Source: Stanieria sp964562685 (GTDB taxonomy: Bacteria; Cyanobacteriota; Cyanobacteriia; Cyanobacteriales; Xenococcaceae). Taken from it: DNA of 64,000 bases. Below are positions 16,790 to 25,465 of this stretch, in pieces; the first letter of the stretch is position 1; each line of letters begins with the position of its first letter. The position numbers and the translations under genes are program-made. Below the pieces are notes generated by a model. It was given only the letters and a program-made list of their open reading frames with translations. It ran no database searches and was not told the DNA's origin. The stretch is from the NCBI GenBank assembly GCA_964562685.1, contig CAZLUP010000014.1, positions 7,395 through 71,394 on the forward strand. The letters are read 5' to 3'.

Positions 16790-18247
16790 TCACTGCAATA
16801 GCAGTTGTGGTTGCTGTTTGTGCCATTCGGTAGATTGTTCGTAGGCATGAGCAACGTGAAATAAAATATCTTCACGTAAGACATTACCAATCAACTGCAT
16901 CCCAATTGGTAAACCTTGCTCATCAAAACCACAAGGAACACTCATTCCAGGTAGTCCAGCTAGATTAACAGGAATAGTCATTAAATCAGATAGATACATA
17001 CTCAGAGGATCGGCTGTTTTTTCTCCTGCTTTAAACGCAGTAGTTGGTGAAGTCGGACACACCAAGACATCTACTTCCTCAAATGCCTGTTCAAAATCTT
17101 GCTTAATCAGAGTACGAACTTTTTGCGCCTTGAGATAATAAGCATCATAGTATCCAGCAGAAAGAGCATAAGTTCCTAACATGATTCTGCGTTTGACTTC
17201 TGTACCAAAACCAGTCGCACGAGTAGTAGAATACATACCTACCAAATTATCTGCTTCTTGACGCAAACCATATTTAACGGCATCATAACGAGCTAGATTA
17301 GCCGATGCTTCCGAAGGAGCAATAATATAATAAGCAGGTAAACCATAACGGAATCGAGGACAAGAAATCTCTTTAATCTCTGCACCAAGTTCTTGCAGTT
17401 GAGCGATCGCACTTCTGACCGTTTCTGCTACAGTGGCATCTAAACCTTCACCAAAGGTTTCAGTGATGATTCCTACTTTTAAACCCTTTTTGAGAGTAGG
17501 TTGTAAAAATTGAGTATAGTCAGGAATTTCTACTTTAAGACTAGTAGAATCAGAAGGATCGTATCCAGCGATCGCACCTAGTAAAATTGCTGCATCTTCA
17601 ACAGTACGAGCAAAAGGACCAATCTGATCCAAAGAAGAAGCGTAAGCAACCAAACCAAACCGAGAGACTAAGCCGTAAGTTGGTTTTAATCCTACCACAC
17701 CACACAGAGAAGCTGGTTGACGAATCGACCCCCCTGTATCCGAACCCAAAGCAACTACACATTCTGCTGCTGCTACTGCTGCTGCCGAACCACCAGAAGA
17801 ACCACCAGGAACTCTTTCTAAATCCCAAGGATTAGCAGTAACCTGAAACCCAGAGTTTTCTGTAGAACTACCCATCGCAAATTCATCGAGGTTAGTTTTC
17901 CCAACTACCACCACACCAGCTTGTTGCAATTTTTGGGTCACAGTAGACTCATAAGGAGGTACAAAATTAGCTAGAATCTGCGAACCACAGGTTGTTTTAA
18001 TCCCTTTGGTACACATATTATCTTTGATTGCGGTTGGAATGCCTTCTAGCAAACCAATTTCTTCCCCTGCTGCAATTTTGGCATCTACTTGCTTAGCTTT
18101 TTCCAAGGCTAAATCGGCAGTAACAGACAAAAAAGCTCGCACTTTTGGTTCTAAGGTTTCAATGCGTTGCATATATTCTGTTGCAATTTCTACAGCAGAA
18201 CGTTCTTTACTGACCAATTGTTGATGGTATTCCCGTATCGATGCCAT
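16790..18247 (-). CDS. gatA: Aspartyl/glutamyl-tRNA amidotransferase subunit A
   Basis: 485 residues, normal for the family. The amidase signature Ser-cisSer-Lys triad is complete: K75 in AIKDNMC, S150 in the GGSSGGS motif and S174 in GSDTGGSIRQPA. GatA releases ammonia from glutamine for the transamidation of misacylated Glu-tRNA(Gln) or Asp-tRNA(Asn) within GatCAB. gatB and gatC are not in the window, which is common in cyanobacteria. The C-terminal ...HKQQPQLLLQ end and the ATG start look normal. Confidence 0.97.
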   Translation of the reverse strand: MASIREYHQQLVSKERSAVEIATEYMQRIETLEPKVRAFLSVTADLALEKAKQVDAKIAAGEEIGLLEGIPTAIKDNMCTKGIKTTCGSQILANFVPPYESTVTQKLQQAGVVVVGKTNLDEFAMGSSTENSGFQVTANPWDLERVPGGSSGGSAAAVAAAECVVALGSDTGGSIRQPASLCGVVGLKPTYGLVSRFGLVAYASSLDQIGPFARTVEDAAILLGAIAGYDPSDSTSLKVEIPDYTQFLQPTLKKGLKVGIITETFGEGLDATVAETVRSAIAQLQELGAEIKEISCPRFRYGLPAYYIIAPSEASANLARYDAVKYGLRQEADNLVGMYSTTRATGFGTEVKRRIMLGTYALSAGYYDAYYLKAQKVRTLIKQDFEQAFEEVDVLVCPTSPTTAFKAGEKTADPLSMYLSDLMTIPVNLAGLPGMSVPCGFDEQGLPIGMQLIGNVLREDILFHVAHAYEQSTEWHKQQPQLLLQ

Positions 18248-18345
18248 AGGCTTACCTTAAAATGTAGTTAAATTTATACTTAATCTTTAATAGACTTGCC
18301 TATGACAATTTAACAAAATGCTGCTACCAGTGGAACAGTTTTCCA

Positions 18346-18840
18346 CTAAACTAAACGATCTATATCAAGAATAAAAATAGTAAGACTTGGTTCAGATTCT
18401 TGAGGGACAATCGCAACATGACTAGCAATCTCTAAAGTATCAGCATGACGATAAGAGTTTGGTAAAACCCGAATTTGAGCAAGACTTACTTCTAACAAAA
18501 TTGGAGTTTTCATTACAATTATCCCCAAAGGTTCACCCGCAACACCTTTACCACTAAATGCCCTGGTAATAATAAAATAGCCTTTAAATTCAGACTCGTT
18601 TAGCTGACTAGTTTTAAATAGTTTTTTATGTAAATCGACAATGGTAATTTCTTGTTCACCCACATGACTAATACTAACGTGACTTAATCCACTACCGTAA
18701 GTCGGTTGATACCTAATTACTTTTTTAACTTGTTCGACAGGTAAAGCTAAGGTTAACTTTCCCATCTCAAACACCAATAATTTAAGAGTACCAGTAGAAG
18801 TAGTAGTTAAATTATCAGTTGCGATCGCTTTTGCTAACAT
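18346..18840 (-). CDS. CheW-like adaptor at the end of the pix-like cluster
   Basis: About 164 residues from the ATG at 18840; the in-frame TTG at 18849 is less likely. A single CheW-like domain fills the protein (LLVFEMGKLTLALPVEQVKKV, then VGEQEITIVDLHKKLF). CheW proteins bridge chemoreceptors and CheA in the sensory array. It follows the CheA-type kinase by 12 bp and so belongs to the same operon. Confidence 0.85.
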   Translation of the reverse strand: MLAKAIATDNLTTTSTGTLKLLVFEMGKLTLALPVEQVKKVIRYQPTYGSGLSHVSISHVGEQEITIVDLHKKLFKTSQLNESEFKGYFIITRAFSGKGVAGEPLGIIVMKTPILLEVSLAQIRVLPNSYRHADTLEIASHVAIVPQESEPSLTIFILDIDRLV

Positions 18841-18852
18841 ATTAACCAAAAT

Positions 18853-21800
18853 TTAATTACGAATAAGATTAAGAACGGCTGGGAAAAATTCTTCTTCGAC
18901 ATAGGGTTTAGTAAAATAAGCTATTGCTCCTAATTGTTCCGCTAAATTTCGATGTTTTTCGTTACTACGAGAAGTAAGCATCGCTACAGGAATTTTGGCT
19001 AACTTCACTTCTTGACGACGAGCGGTTAAAAACTCAAAACCGTTCATATTGGGCATTTCAATATCACAAATGACTAAGTTGACTTGAGGATTTTGTTTGA
19101 GTTGTTCTAAACCTTCTTGTCCATCTCTAGCTTGTAAAACTCGATAACCTTTCTTTTCTAAACTTAAAGCCATTGTTTTTCTTAAAGCTGAAGAATCATC
19201 AATGACTAGGATGGTTTGATTGGTTAAAGTTTTGGGAATAGTAGGAGATTTCTGTTGAGAAGGATTTAAGATTTTTTTGAGTTCGACGAGAAATTCTTGT
19301 TCGATACAAGGCTTCGTAAAATAAGCATTAGCTCCTAATTGCATTGCCAAATTTCGATGTTTGACTCCGCTACGAGAAGTCAGCATCACAATAGGAATAT
19401 TGCTTAATTCAGAATCACGACGACGCACTCCTAAAAATTCAAAGCCATTCATATTAGGCATTTCAATATCACAAACAATCAAAGCGATCGCAGAATTTTT
19501 GCGATACTGTTCTAAGGCATCTCTGCCGTCTTTAGCTTGAACGACACGATAACCACTTTTTTCTAAACTTAAAGCCATAGTTCGCCTTAAAGCGGTAGAG
19601 TCGTCAACAATCATAATGGTTGGTGATTGAACCGTCTTACTTTTATTTGGGAGAAGATTAATTGATTCTGTTGAAGGTGTTGAACTATCTAATTCTTCTG
19701 TTGTCTGTGTTAATTCCTCTGACACAGCAGTAATATTGCTGAATAAAGGAGCATTATTTCTAGTTGTATCGTTGCCTTGGATGCGATCAATTAAAACATT
19801 GCCATTGATCACAGGAATCAATGTACCATCTCCCATAATCGTACAACCATAGATATAACTAGGAGGTTTCAACGCTTTACCAAAAGGTTTAATCACTAAT
19901 TCTTGTTCGGTAATCAAAGATTCAATTTCTAAAGCAAATAGCTGTTGTCCTTGACGCAAAAGTAATAGAGGTAATCCCCAATCTTGTGGTGCAGCAACAG
20001 TTTCAAAAGCCTTGCTTCTTAAATTAACTGGCGGAAGCATACAATTGTAGTGAAGTACTTCCTTGAGGGTATAGATTGGGATTAATTGCTGCTTCAGGAA
20101 GAAAAATCTTTTGCTACTAGAAACTTTAATTTTTTCTGAAGTAGGGATAATAATTTCTTCAATATTATCGGAAGGCAATGCAAAAGCCGTTGAACCCAGA
20201 GAAACAACTAACAATTTGGCGATAGTTAAAGTTAGAGGCAATCTCAGTGTAAAAGTTGTTCCTTTACCTGGCACAGAATTAACCTCAATTGTTCCTTTGA
20301 GTGCCAGTATCTGAGAACGAACCACATTCATCCCTACCCCTCTCCCAGAAATTTCGCTCACTCGATCTGCTGTTGAAAAACCCGATTCAAAGATCAAATT
20401 GAATAATTCTGGTTTTCTAGCGATCGCAGCTTCTTCGGATGATAATAATCCTTGTTTGACTGCTTTCTTGGCAATTTTGGCTAAATTTAACCCTTGACCA
20501 TCATCTTTGACTTCGATAACAGTTTGGTTACCTTGATAATAGGCATGAATTTCAATTTGTCCTTGTTCAGATTTACCTTGCTGTTGGCGAATTTCTGGAG
20601 ATTCAATGCCGTGATCGAAAGCATTCCTTAGTAAATGTAAAAGAGGATCGTATAGTTTTTCTAAAACTGCTTTATCTACTAAAACACCTGTACCAGTCAT
20701 GCTGAGATTAACTGGTTTTCCGTATTGATTGGATAAATCTCGTAAAGTTCGAGGAAAACGTTGCAAAATTTGCTCTAGAGGCAACATTCTCGCCCACATC
20801 AATTCATCCCGCATCTGCGCCAGCATTTGACGCTGTTGTTCGATGGTTTGATTCGATTGTCTGGCAAACAAAGTAATGTCTTCAACACTTTCTTCTAACT
20901 GCAACATTTCTTCTAAAATGCCTTGTAGCAGAGAGTGCAGATGACCATAACTATCCATTTCCAAAGAATCGAAGTTACTCTGCCCTGCGACGGCAGAGCG
21001 GGGTGCGCTCTGCGCCCCTTCGGGGGCACAAGCCCCTGAACTTGGTTCAGGAGACGACCCCTCGCCTGCTTCGACTTCGTCAAAATCTGTCGATTCTCCA
21101 AGTTGCTGAGAATTAATTTGAGGATGAGCGATTTTGTAGCGTTCTGACTCAACTAACAAGCGATCGGATAAATCTCTTAATTTAGTGGTAGTATCTTGAA
21201 AACGGAAAAATTTACGGACTAATACTTGTAAGTTATCTTGTAGCTGCTCGTTTTGCAAAGATAAACTATTGCGATTAATTACTAATTCACCAATCAAATT
21301 ATTCATTCTTTCTAAGCGGTCTAAACCAACTCTAACAGTCAAATTGTTAGGAACAACGGGTTGATTGGTGCTGACTTTAACTGGTTGTGATTCAACTTTC
21401 GGGGGTGGATTTTGCTTAGTCGTGGGTAAAAGGGAAGTAGTATCTTGTTCCAGAGAAGGTAAATGTTCAAAAATTTGTTCGATTGATTCAATTGCTGCTT
21501 CTAGATTTTGTGGAGGAAGTTCATTTATTTGAAAAGATTGTGGTTGTTCTTGCTCGTTGTTAGTTAAATCAACTGCACCGAACACATCATCTAAAGAAGG
21601 ATTAGTCTCTACATTTTGAGGCAATTCTAAATCTGTTTCTGTTTGAACTTCAACTGCACCGAACACATCATCTAAAGAAAGATTAGTTTCTACATTTTGA
21701 GGTAATTCTAAGTCTGTTTCTGTTTGAACTTCAACCGCACCGAACACATCATCTAGCAAACAATTATGACTATCAATGGAACTATATAAAATTGCATCTT

Positions 21801-22764
21801 GATTAACAGAAAAATTATCAGTCAAGTTTTCGTTAACCGTTTCTGCCAAAGTATTAGGTTGAGCTACAATTTCGTCAAATAAATTTCCAAAAGAAAAATC
21901 ATCAGTGGTAGATAATTCGTTTTGTGAGGCAATTAAAGACTGAAACGAATCCTCACTAACAAAATTATTATGAACGTTACTTTCTGTAAGTGCCAATAAA
22001 GTAGAAGATGGTTCTCCACCTCTTTTGCGATCGCCAGCTAGAATTTGCTCTCTCGCTTTTTGACAATCAGCGATCGTTAATTGCATAATGTCTAGTTTTA
22101 GTTCTGGATAAAGATTAAGGGCAGTAGTAGCAGCTTGAAGAATTTCAGCAAAACCAGATAAATTAAATAGTTCAGCAAATCCGTTTAGTAGCTCGATTTG
22201 TGCATTAAACTCATCAAGCACATTATAGTTTTCAGGATTAGTTAATACTTCGTAGAGATGAGTAAGAGATTGAGCTACATCTACTTCAAAAATAGAAGCA
22301 ACAATATCAACTCCTAAATCTGTAGCACTAGGAATATAATTATCAGATTCTTGTAAAGCATCCCCTAAAAGAGTTTCTAACTGAGCAAAGATTGGTTCGG
22401 CATTAACTAAGGCAATTTCTGCGTCAAAACCGCCCATTTCCATTTGTTCAACCAAAGGATTTTTCAAGCAATCGTATGCCTGTAGGAGTAAATTTTCTAA
22501 TTCAGGCTCGAAGTTAACTTTTTCACTATAAAGAGCTTTAAAAAAATCTTCTAAACGATGAGCTAAGGTTTTAATCGCTTCTAATTCAACACTAGCTGCC
22601 CCTCCTTTAATTGAATGAGCAGCACGCATCAACTCGTGAACCCTAGGCGTACTATGATCTTCGCGAAGATTAAGTAAACCTGTTTCTAGTACCTGCAACA
22701 GTTCTTGAGCTTCTTCGATAAAAAACCGATAAGCTTGATCGCGGATATCAGGATTAAGAGACAT
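18853..22764 (-). CDS. CheA-type hybrid histidine kinase with two receiver domains (PixL-like)
   Basis: 1303 residues. Domains in order: Hpt (~1-115, phosphoacceptor H50 in RAAHSIKGGA), a long linker, H-kinase dimerisation (~470-540), HATPase (~650-850, N box HLLRNAFDHGIE, G boxes DDGQGLN and GRGVGMNVV), CheW-like (~855-1000) and two tandem receivers (~1048-1165 and ~1183-1300, each with VICDIEMPNMNGFEF or near). The linker contains 27-residue repeats starting at residues 339, 366 and 393, and an in-frame GC-rich insertion at ~564-593 (20979-21075) just before SNFDSLEMDSY. By gene order this is the PixL position, the phototaxis kinase that controls type IV pili. Confidence 0.93.
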   Translation of the reverse strand: MSLNPDIRDQAYRFFIEEAQELLQVLETGLLNLREDHSTPRVHELMRAAHSIKGGAASVELEAIKTLAHRLEDFFKALYSEKVNFEPELENLLLQAYDCLKNPLVEQMEMGGFDAEIALVNAEPIFAQLETLLGDALQESDNYIPSATDLGVDIVASIFEVDVAQSLTHLYEVLTNPENYNVLDEFNAQIELLNGFAELFNLSGFAEILQAATTALNLYPELKLDIMQLTIADCQKAREQILAGDRKRGGEPSSTLLALTESNVHNNFVSEDSFQSLIASQNELSTTDDFSFGNLFDEIVAQPNTLAETVNENLTDNFSVNQDAILYSSIDSHNCLLDDVFGAVEVQTETDLELPQNVETNLSLDDVFGAVEVQTETDLELPQNVETNPSLDDVFGAVDLTNNEQEQPQSFQINELPPQNLEAAIESIEQIFEHLPSLEQDTTSLLPTTKQNPPPKVESQPVKVSTNQPVVPNNLTVRVGLDRLERMNNLIGELVINRNSLSLQNEQLQDNLQVLVRKFFRFQDTTTKLRDLSDRLLVESERYKIAHPQINSQQLGESTDFDEVEAGEGSSPEPSSGACAPEGAQSAPRSAVAGQSNFDSLEMDSYGHLHSLLQGILEEMLQLEESVEDITLFARQSNQTIEQQRQMLAQMRDELMWARMLPLEQILQRFPRTLRDLSNQYGKPVNLSMTGTGVLVDKAVLEKLYDPLLHLLRNAFDHGIESPEIRQQQGKSEQGQIEIHAYYQGNQTVIEVKDDGQGLNLAKIAKKAVKQGLLSSEEAAIARKPELFNLIFESGFSTADRVSEISGRGVGMNVVRSQILALKGTIEVNSVPGKGTTFTLRLPLTLTIAKLLVVSLGSTAFALPSDNIEEIIIPTSEKIKVSSSKRFFFLKQQLIPIYTLKEVLHYNCMLPPVNLRSKAFETVAAPQDWGLPLLLLRQGQQLFALEIESLITEQELVIKPFGKALKPPSYIYGCTIMGDGTLIPVINGNVLIDRIQGNDTTRNNAPLFSNITAVSEELTQTTEELDSSTPSTESINLLPNKSKTVQSPTIMIVDDSTALRRTMALSLEKSGYRVVQAKDGRDALEQYRKNSAIALIVCDIEMPNMNGFEFLGVRRRDSELSNIPIVMLTSRSGVKHRNLAMQLGANAYFTKPCIEQEFLVELKKILNPSQQKSPTIPKTLTNQTILVIDDSSALRKTMALSLEKKGYRVLQARDGQEGLEQLKQNPQVNLVICDIEMPNMNGFEFLTARRQEVKLAKIPVAMLTSRSNEKHRNLAEQLGAIAYFTKPYVEEEFFPAVLNLIRN
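20979..21075. repeat. GC-rich palindromic repeat inserted in frame in the kinase gene
   Basis: A GC-rich block inside AT-rich coding DNA. It contains nested hairpins: CTGCC/GGCAG, GCCCC-TTC-GGGGC and CCTGAAC/GTTCAGG. Positions 20999-21028 match the reverse complement of 44161-44190 at 29 of 30 bases, so this is a dispersed element. It is read through as Gly/Ser/Pro/Ala-rich protein (GEGSSPEPSSGACAPEGAQ) and does not break the frame. Confidence 0.85.
21571..21760. repeat. 81-bp tandem repeat inside the kinase gene
   Basis: Two nearly identical copies and part of a third copy, at a spacing of exactly 81 bp. They encode the 27-residue unit beginning DVFGAVEVQTETDLELPQNV. The acidic repeats lie in the flexible linker between the Hpt and dimerisation domains. 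Confidence 0.9.
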
Positions 22765-22921
22765 GGTTTGCTGCTGAGGTAAAGTTTCTAAATAAGTAGT
22801 TAGGCAAAATTAATTAAACAGTTGAGGCAGGGAAAAGGGAAAGGGGAATAGGGAATATACAAATAATTTTTTTGGATAATTAACTAGCTTAAGATTTCCC
22901 ATTGACAAGAAAAAAACTTAA

Positions 22922-25378
22922 TTAGATTTTAAATTTACTAATATCTTGTTTCAATTGTTCGGTTACTTGAATCAATTGAGAGAGCGAAGCTGATAATAAA
23001 GTTACTGATTGAGTATTTTGGCTAGCAGTCATAGCTGCACCACTAATGTTGTGAATAACTGATTCAGAATTGGCTATCTGTTGATGAGAAGCAACAGCGA
23101 TCGCGTCAACTAACTGTTGAATCTCACTAGTTATATTAGTTACCTGATTGAGACTTTGGCGAGTTTGTTGAACTAATTCTGCTCCTGTTTTAACTTGATT
23201 AGTACCTTTTGCCATAACTTCAACTACTGCTTGAGTTTCTTGCTGAATTTTGGCTACTAAATTTTCAATTTCTGCACTCGCTCCTGCTGACTGAGTAGCA
23301 AGGGTTCTCACTTCATCCGCGATGACAGCAAAACCTCTACCTTGTTCTCCTGCTCTAGCTGCTTCAATCGAAGCTTTCAAGGCAAGTAAATGAGTTTGAG
23401 CAGCAAAACGCGCAATCAGATTAACTGCTTGAGAAATTTCTTGCGAAGATTCTCCCAACAGTTTAATTTTTTCGGAAGCGATATCTACGGTTTCTTGAAT
23501 GAAATTAATTTCTTCTATGGTGCGAGCGATCGCTGTATTTCCTGTTGATATTTGCAGATTAGCTTGTTTAACAATTACTTCGGCTTGAGAAGCATGAGTT
23601 GTAACCAGATAATTTGCTTCATGAAGCAGTTGGATTTCTTGTTTAGTTTGATTGATTTTTTCTGCGTTTTGTACGGTTTCTTTGGTCAAGTTTTGAATTA
23701 TTTGTTCATGTTCTAAAACATTTTCTTCTACGTTGAGAACTGTAGTTTTAAAACTAGCAATCAGTTGTTGTAAATTTTCAATACTCATGTTGTAAGCTTC
23801 AGCAACTTTACCGATCTCATCACCAGTAAAATTAGCTCTTGAAGTCAAATCTCCTGAGCGCAAACTTTGAATTTTTTGAATTAAATTTAATACTTCCTGT
23901 TTTAATTTTTCTTGAGCTTGAGTTTGTTTTAATTCAGCAATTTGTTGTTGGGCTAAAAGATGCTCACGAGTTGAAGCAAAACTTAATTGATAAGCTATTT
24001 GTTCAACAAAATCGATTTCTTGTAGTTGCCAATGACGGGGAGTAGCACAACTTTGAATCATTAAAAATCCATCTAATTGTTGATTAACTAATACTGGTGC
24101 AACTAACATTGCTTGTACTTGCCAAGATTGTAACTGCTGCTGCTGAGATTTTGAGAATAAGGCTGTTTCAATGCTGGCTATACTTTGAACTATACCAAGC
24201 TGATTTGGTGGTATATAATCTTCAACTTTAAGAGTATTTCCTAAAATTGAAACATAGTTAGCAGTTATTGATTCAGCAACGATTTCTCCCTGTTGTAAAT
24301 TATTAACTTGGCAATAAACTACTCTGTCTGTTTTAAGTGCTAGATTAATTTGTTGAACAAGAGTTTCTCTAAGATTTTGGCAATCTAATTGATGATTAAT
24401 TTTAAAGATAATTTCTTTAAAAATTTTCGCTTGTTGAATTTCACTTTGTCTGTGTTGCAATAATTTTTTTAGCTGAATAATTAAATAATTAAAGTTTTGC
24501 GTTAAGTTTTGAGTTTCTAAAGTACCTTTTGTTTGAAATAATAAATTAAAATTATCTGCTTTTATTTGCTCACTAGTTTTAACTAAATTAATTAAAGGTA
24601 TAAAAATTTTACGCGTAGTAATTAAAATAATAATAGTTACACCTGCTCCTAATAATAAATTATTTAAGAGCAGACTTGATATTAATTGGTAGTCCGTTTT
24701 TTTGATCTCTAGCAAATCAAGTGAAGCAACTGCTACTAAATCAGTGTTAGCAATAGATGTTAAAGTATAAAAACGATTTTGATAAACGAAAGAGACAATT
24801 AATTTTGCTCGATCAACAATAGTTTTTTGATAAATGCCTTTTTGTTTTAATTGATTTTCAATTGATTCAGCATTGGGTGATTGCTGTTTAATTAATTTCG
24901 CTGCTGCAATTACTTCTGCTCCACCAACAATTTCTTGATTTTGATTGTTTCCCTGACTAGTAATAGTTTGTAGAGCAACGTTAGTTTGTGGTGAAATAAT
25001 TTGAAGACTACGAGATTTTAAATCGGTTTGAGTTTTAGATAAACTGGTACTAATTAATTCCAGGGTTTTGTCGATCTCAATTTTTTCTTGAAGAAGTTGA
25101 GTAGTTGTTTCTTCAGCAAAAACTAATTCATTTTCAAGTTGTAATTTAACTCTTGCTTCTGTTTTGGCTTGAATATAGCAATAATTAATTATGCTAGAAA
25201 AAGCTAAACTTCCTAATGTGGTAGGTAAAATAACTAATAATATTTTTTTTTGTAAACTAATTCGATTGTTTTTAACAGATTTTACTGAAGTAATTTGATT
25301 ATCTTGAAAATCAGAAAAGTCATTAGCAGAAAGAAAGCTTTGATAAGAATTTTCAAGTTGTACAGGAGTCTGAGTCAT
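22922..25378 (-). CDS. Methyl-accepting chemotaxis protein with GAF domain (PixJ2-like)
   Basis: 818 residues. Membrane segments lie at about 48-70 and 235-257, with an extracytoplasmic region between. HAMP (~258-310), GAF (~320-465), a second HAMP-like segment (~490-545) and the MCP signalling domain (~560-815; hairpin tip around EAARAGEQGRGFAVIADEVR) follow. The GAF aligns with that of the neighbouring receptor but has EDYIPPN where the DXCF motif should be, and it lacks the second Cys, so it should not bind bilin. It sits between the PixJ-like receptor and the kinase, the pixJ2 position. Confidence 0.9.
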   Translation of the reverse strand: MTQTPVQLENSYQSFLSANDFSDFQDNQITSVKSVKNNRISLQKKILLVILPTTLGSLAFSSIINYCYIQAKTEARVKLQLENELVFAEETTTQLLQEKIEIDKTLELISTSLSKTQTDLKSRSLQIISPQTNVALQTITSQGNNQNQEIVGGAEVIAAAKLIKQQSPNAESIENQLKQKGIYQKTIVDRAKLIVSFVYQNRFYTLTSIANTDLVAVASLDLLEIKKTDYQLISSLLLNNLLLGAGVTIIILITTRKIFIPLINLVKTSEQIKADNFNLLFQTKGTLETQNLTQNFNYLIIQLKKLLQHRQSEIQQAKIFKEIIFKINHQLDCQNLRETLVQQINLALKTDRVVYCQVNNLQQGEIVAESITANYVSILGNTLKVEDYIPPNQLGIVQSIASIETALFSKSQQQQLQSWQVQAMLVAPVLVNQQLDGFLMIQSCATPRHWQLQEIDFVEQIAYQLSFASTREHLLAQQQIAELKQTQAQEKLKQEVLNLIQKIQSLRSGDLTSRANFTGDEIGKVAEAYNMSIENLQQLIASFKTTVLNVEENVLEHEQIIQNLTKETVQNAEKINQTKQEIQLLHEANYLVTTHASQAEVIVKQANLQISTGNTAIARTIEEINFIQETVDIASEKIKLLGESSQEISQAVNLIARFAAQTHLLALKASIEAARAGEQGRGFAVIADEVRTLATQSAGASAEIENLVAKIQQETQAVVEVMAKGTNQVKTGAELVQQTRQSLNQVTNITSEIQQLVDAIAVASHQQIANSESVIHNISGAAMTASQNTQSVTLLSASLSQLIQVTEQLKQDISKFKI

Positions 25379-25465
25379 TTCAGTTACCAGTTATCAGTTG
25401 TCATGGAAAAAACGTACCCGTTTCAAAAATTTTTTGACAATTAAGTTTGAAATATTAATAGCTAG

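Noticed and set aside
17587..17835. 82-codon frame opposite gatA
   Set aside because: Antisense shadow of the conserved gatA coding region.
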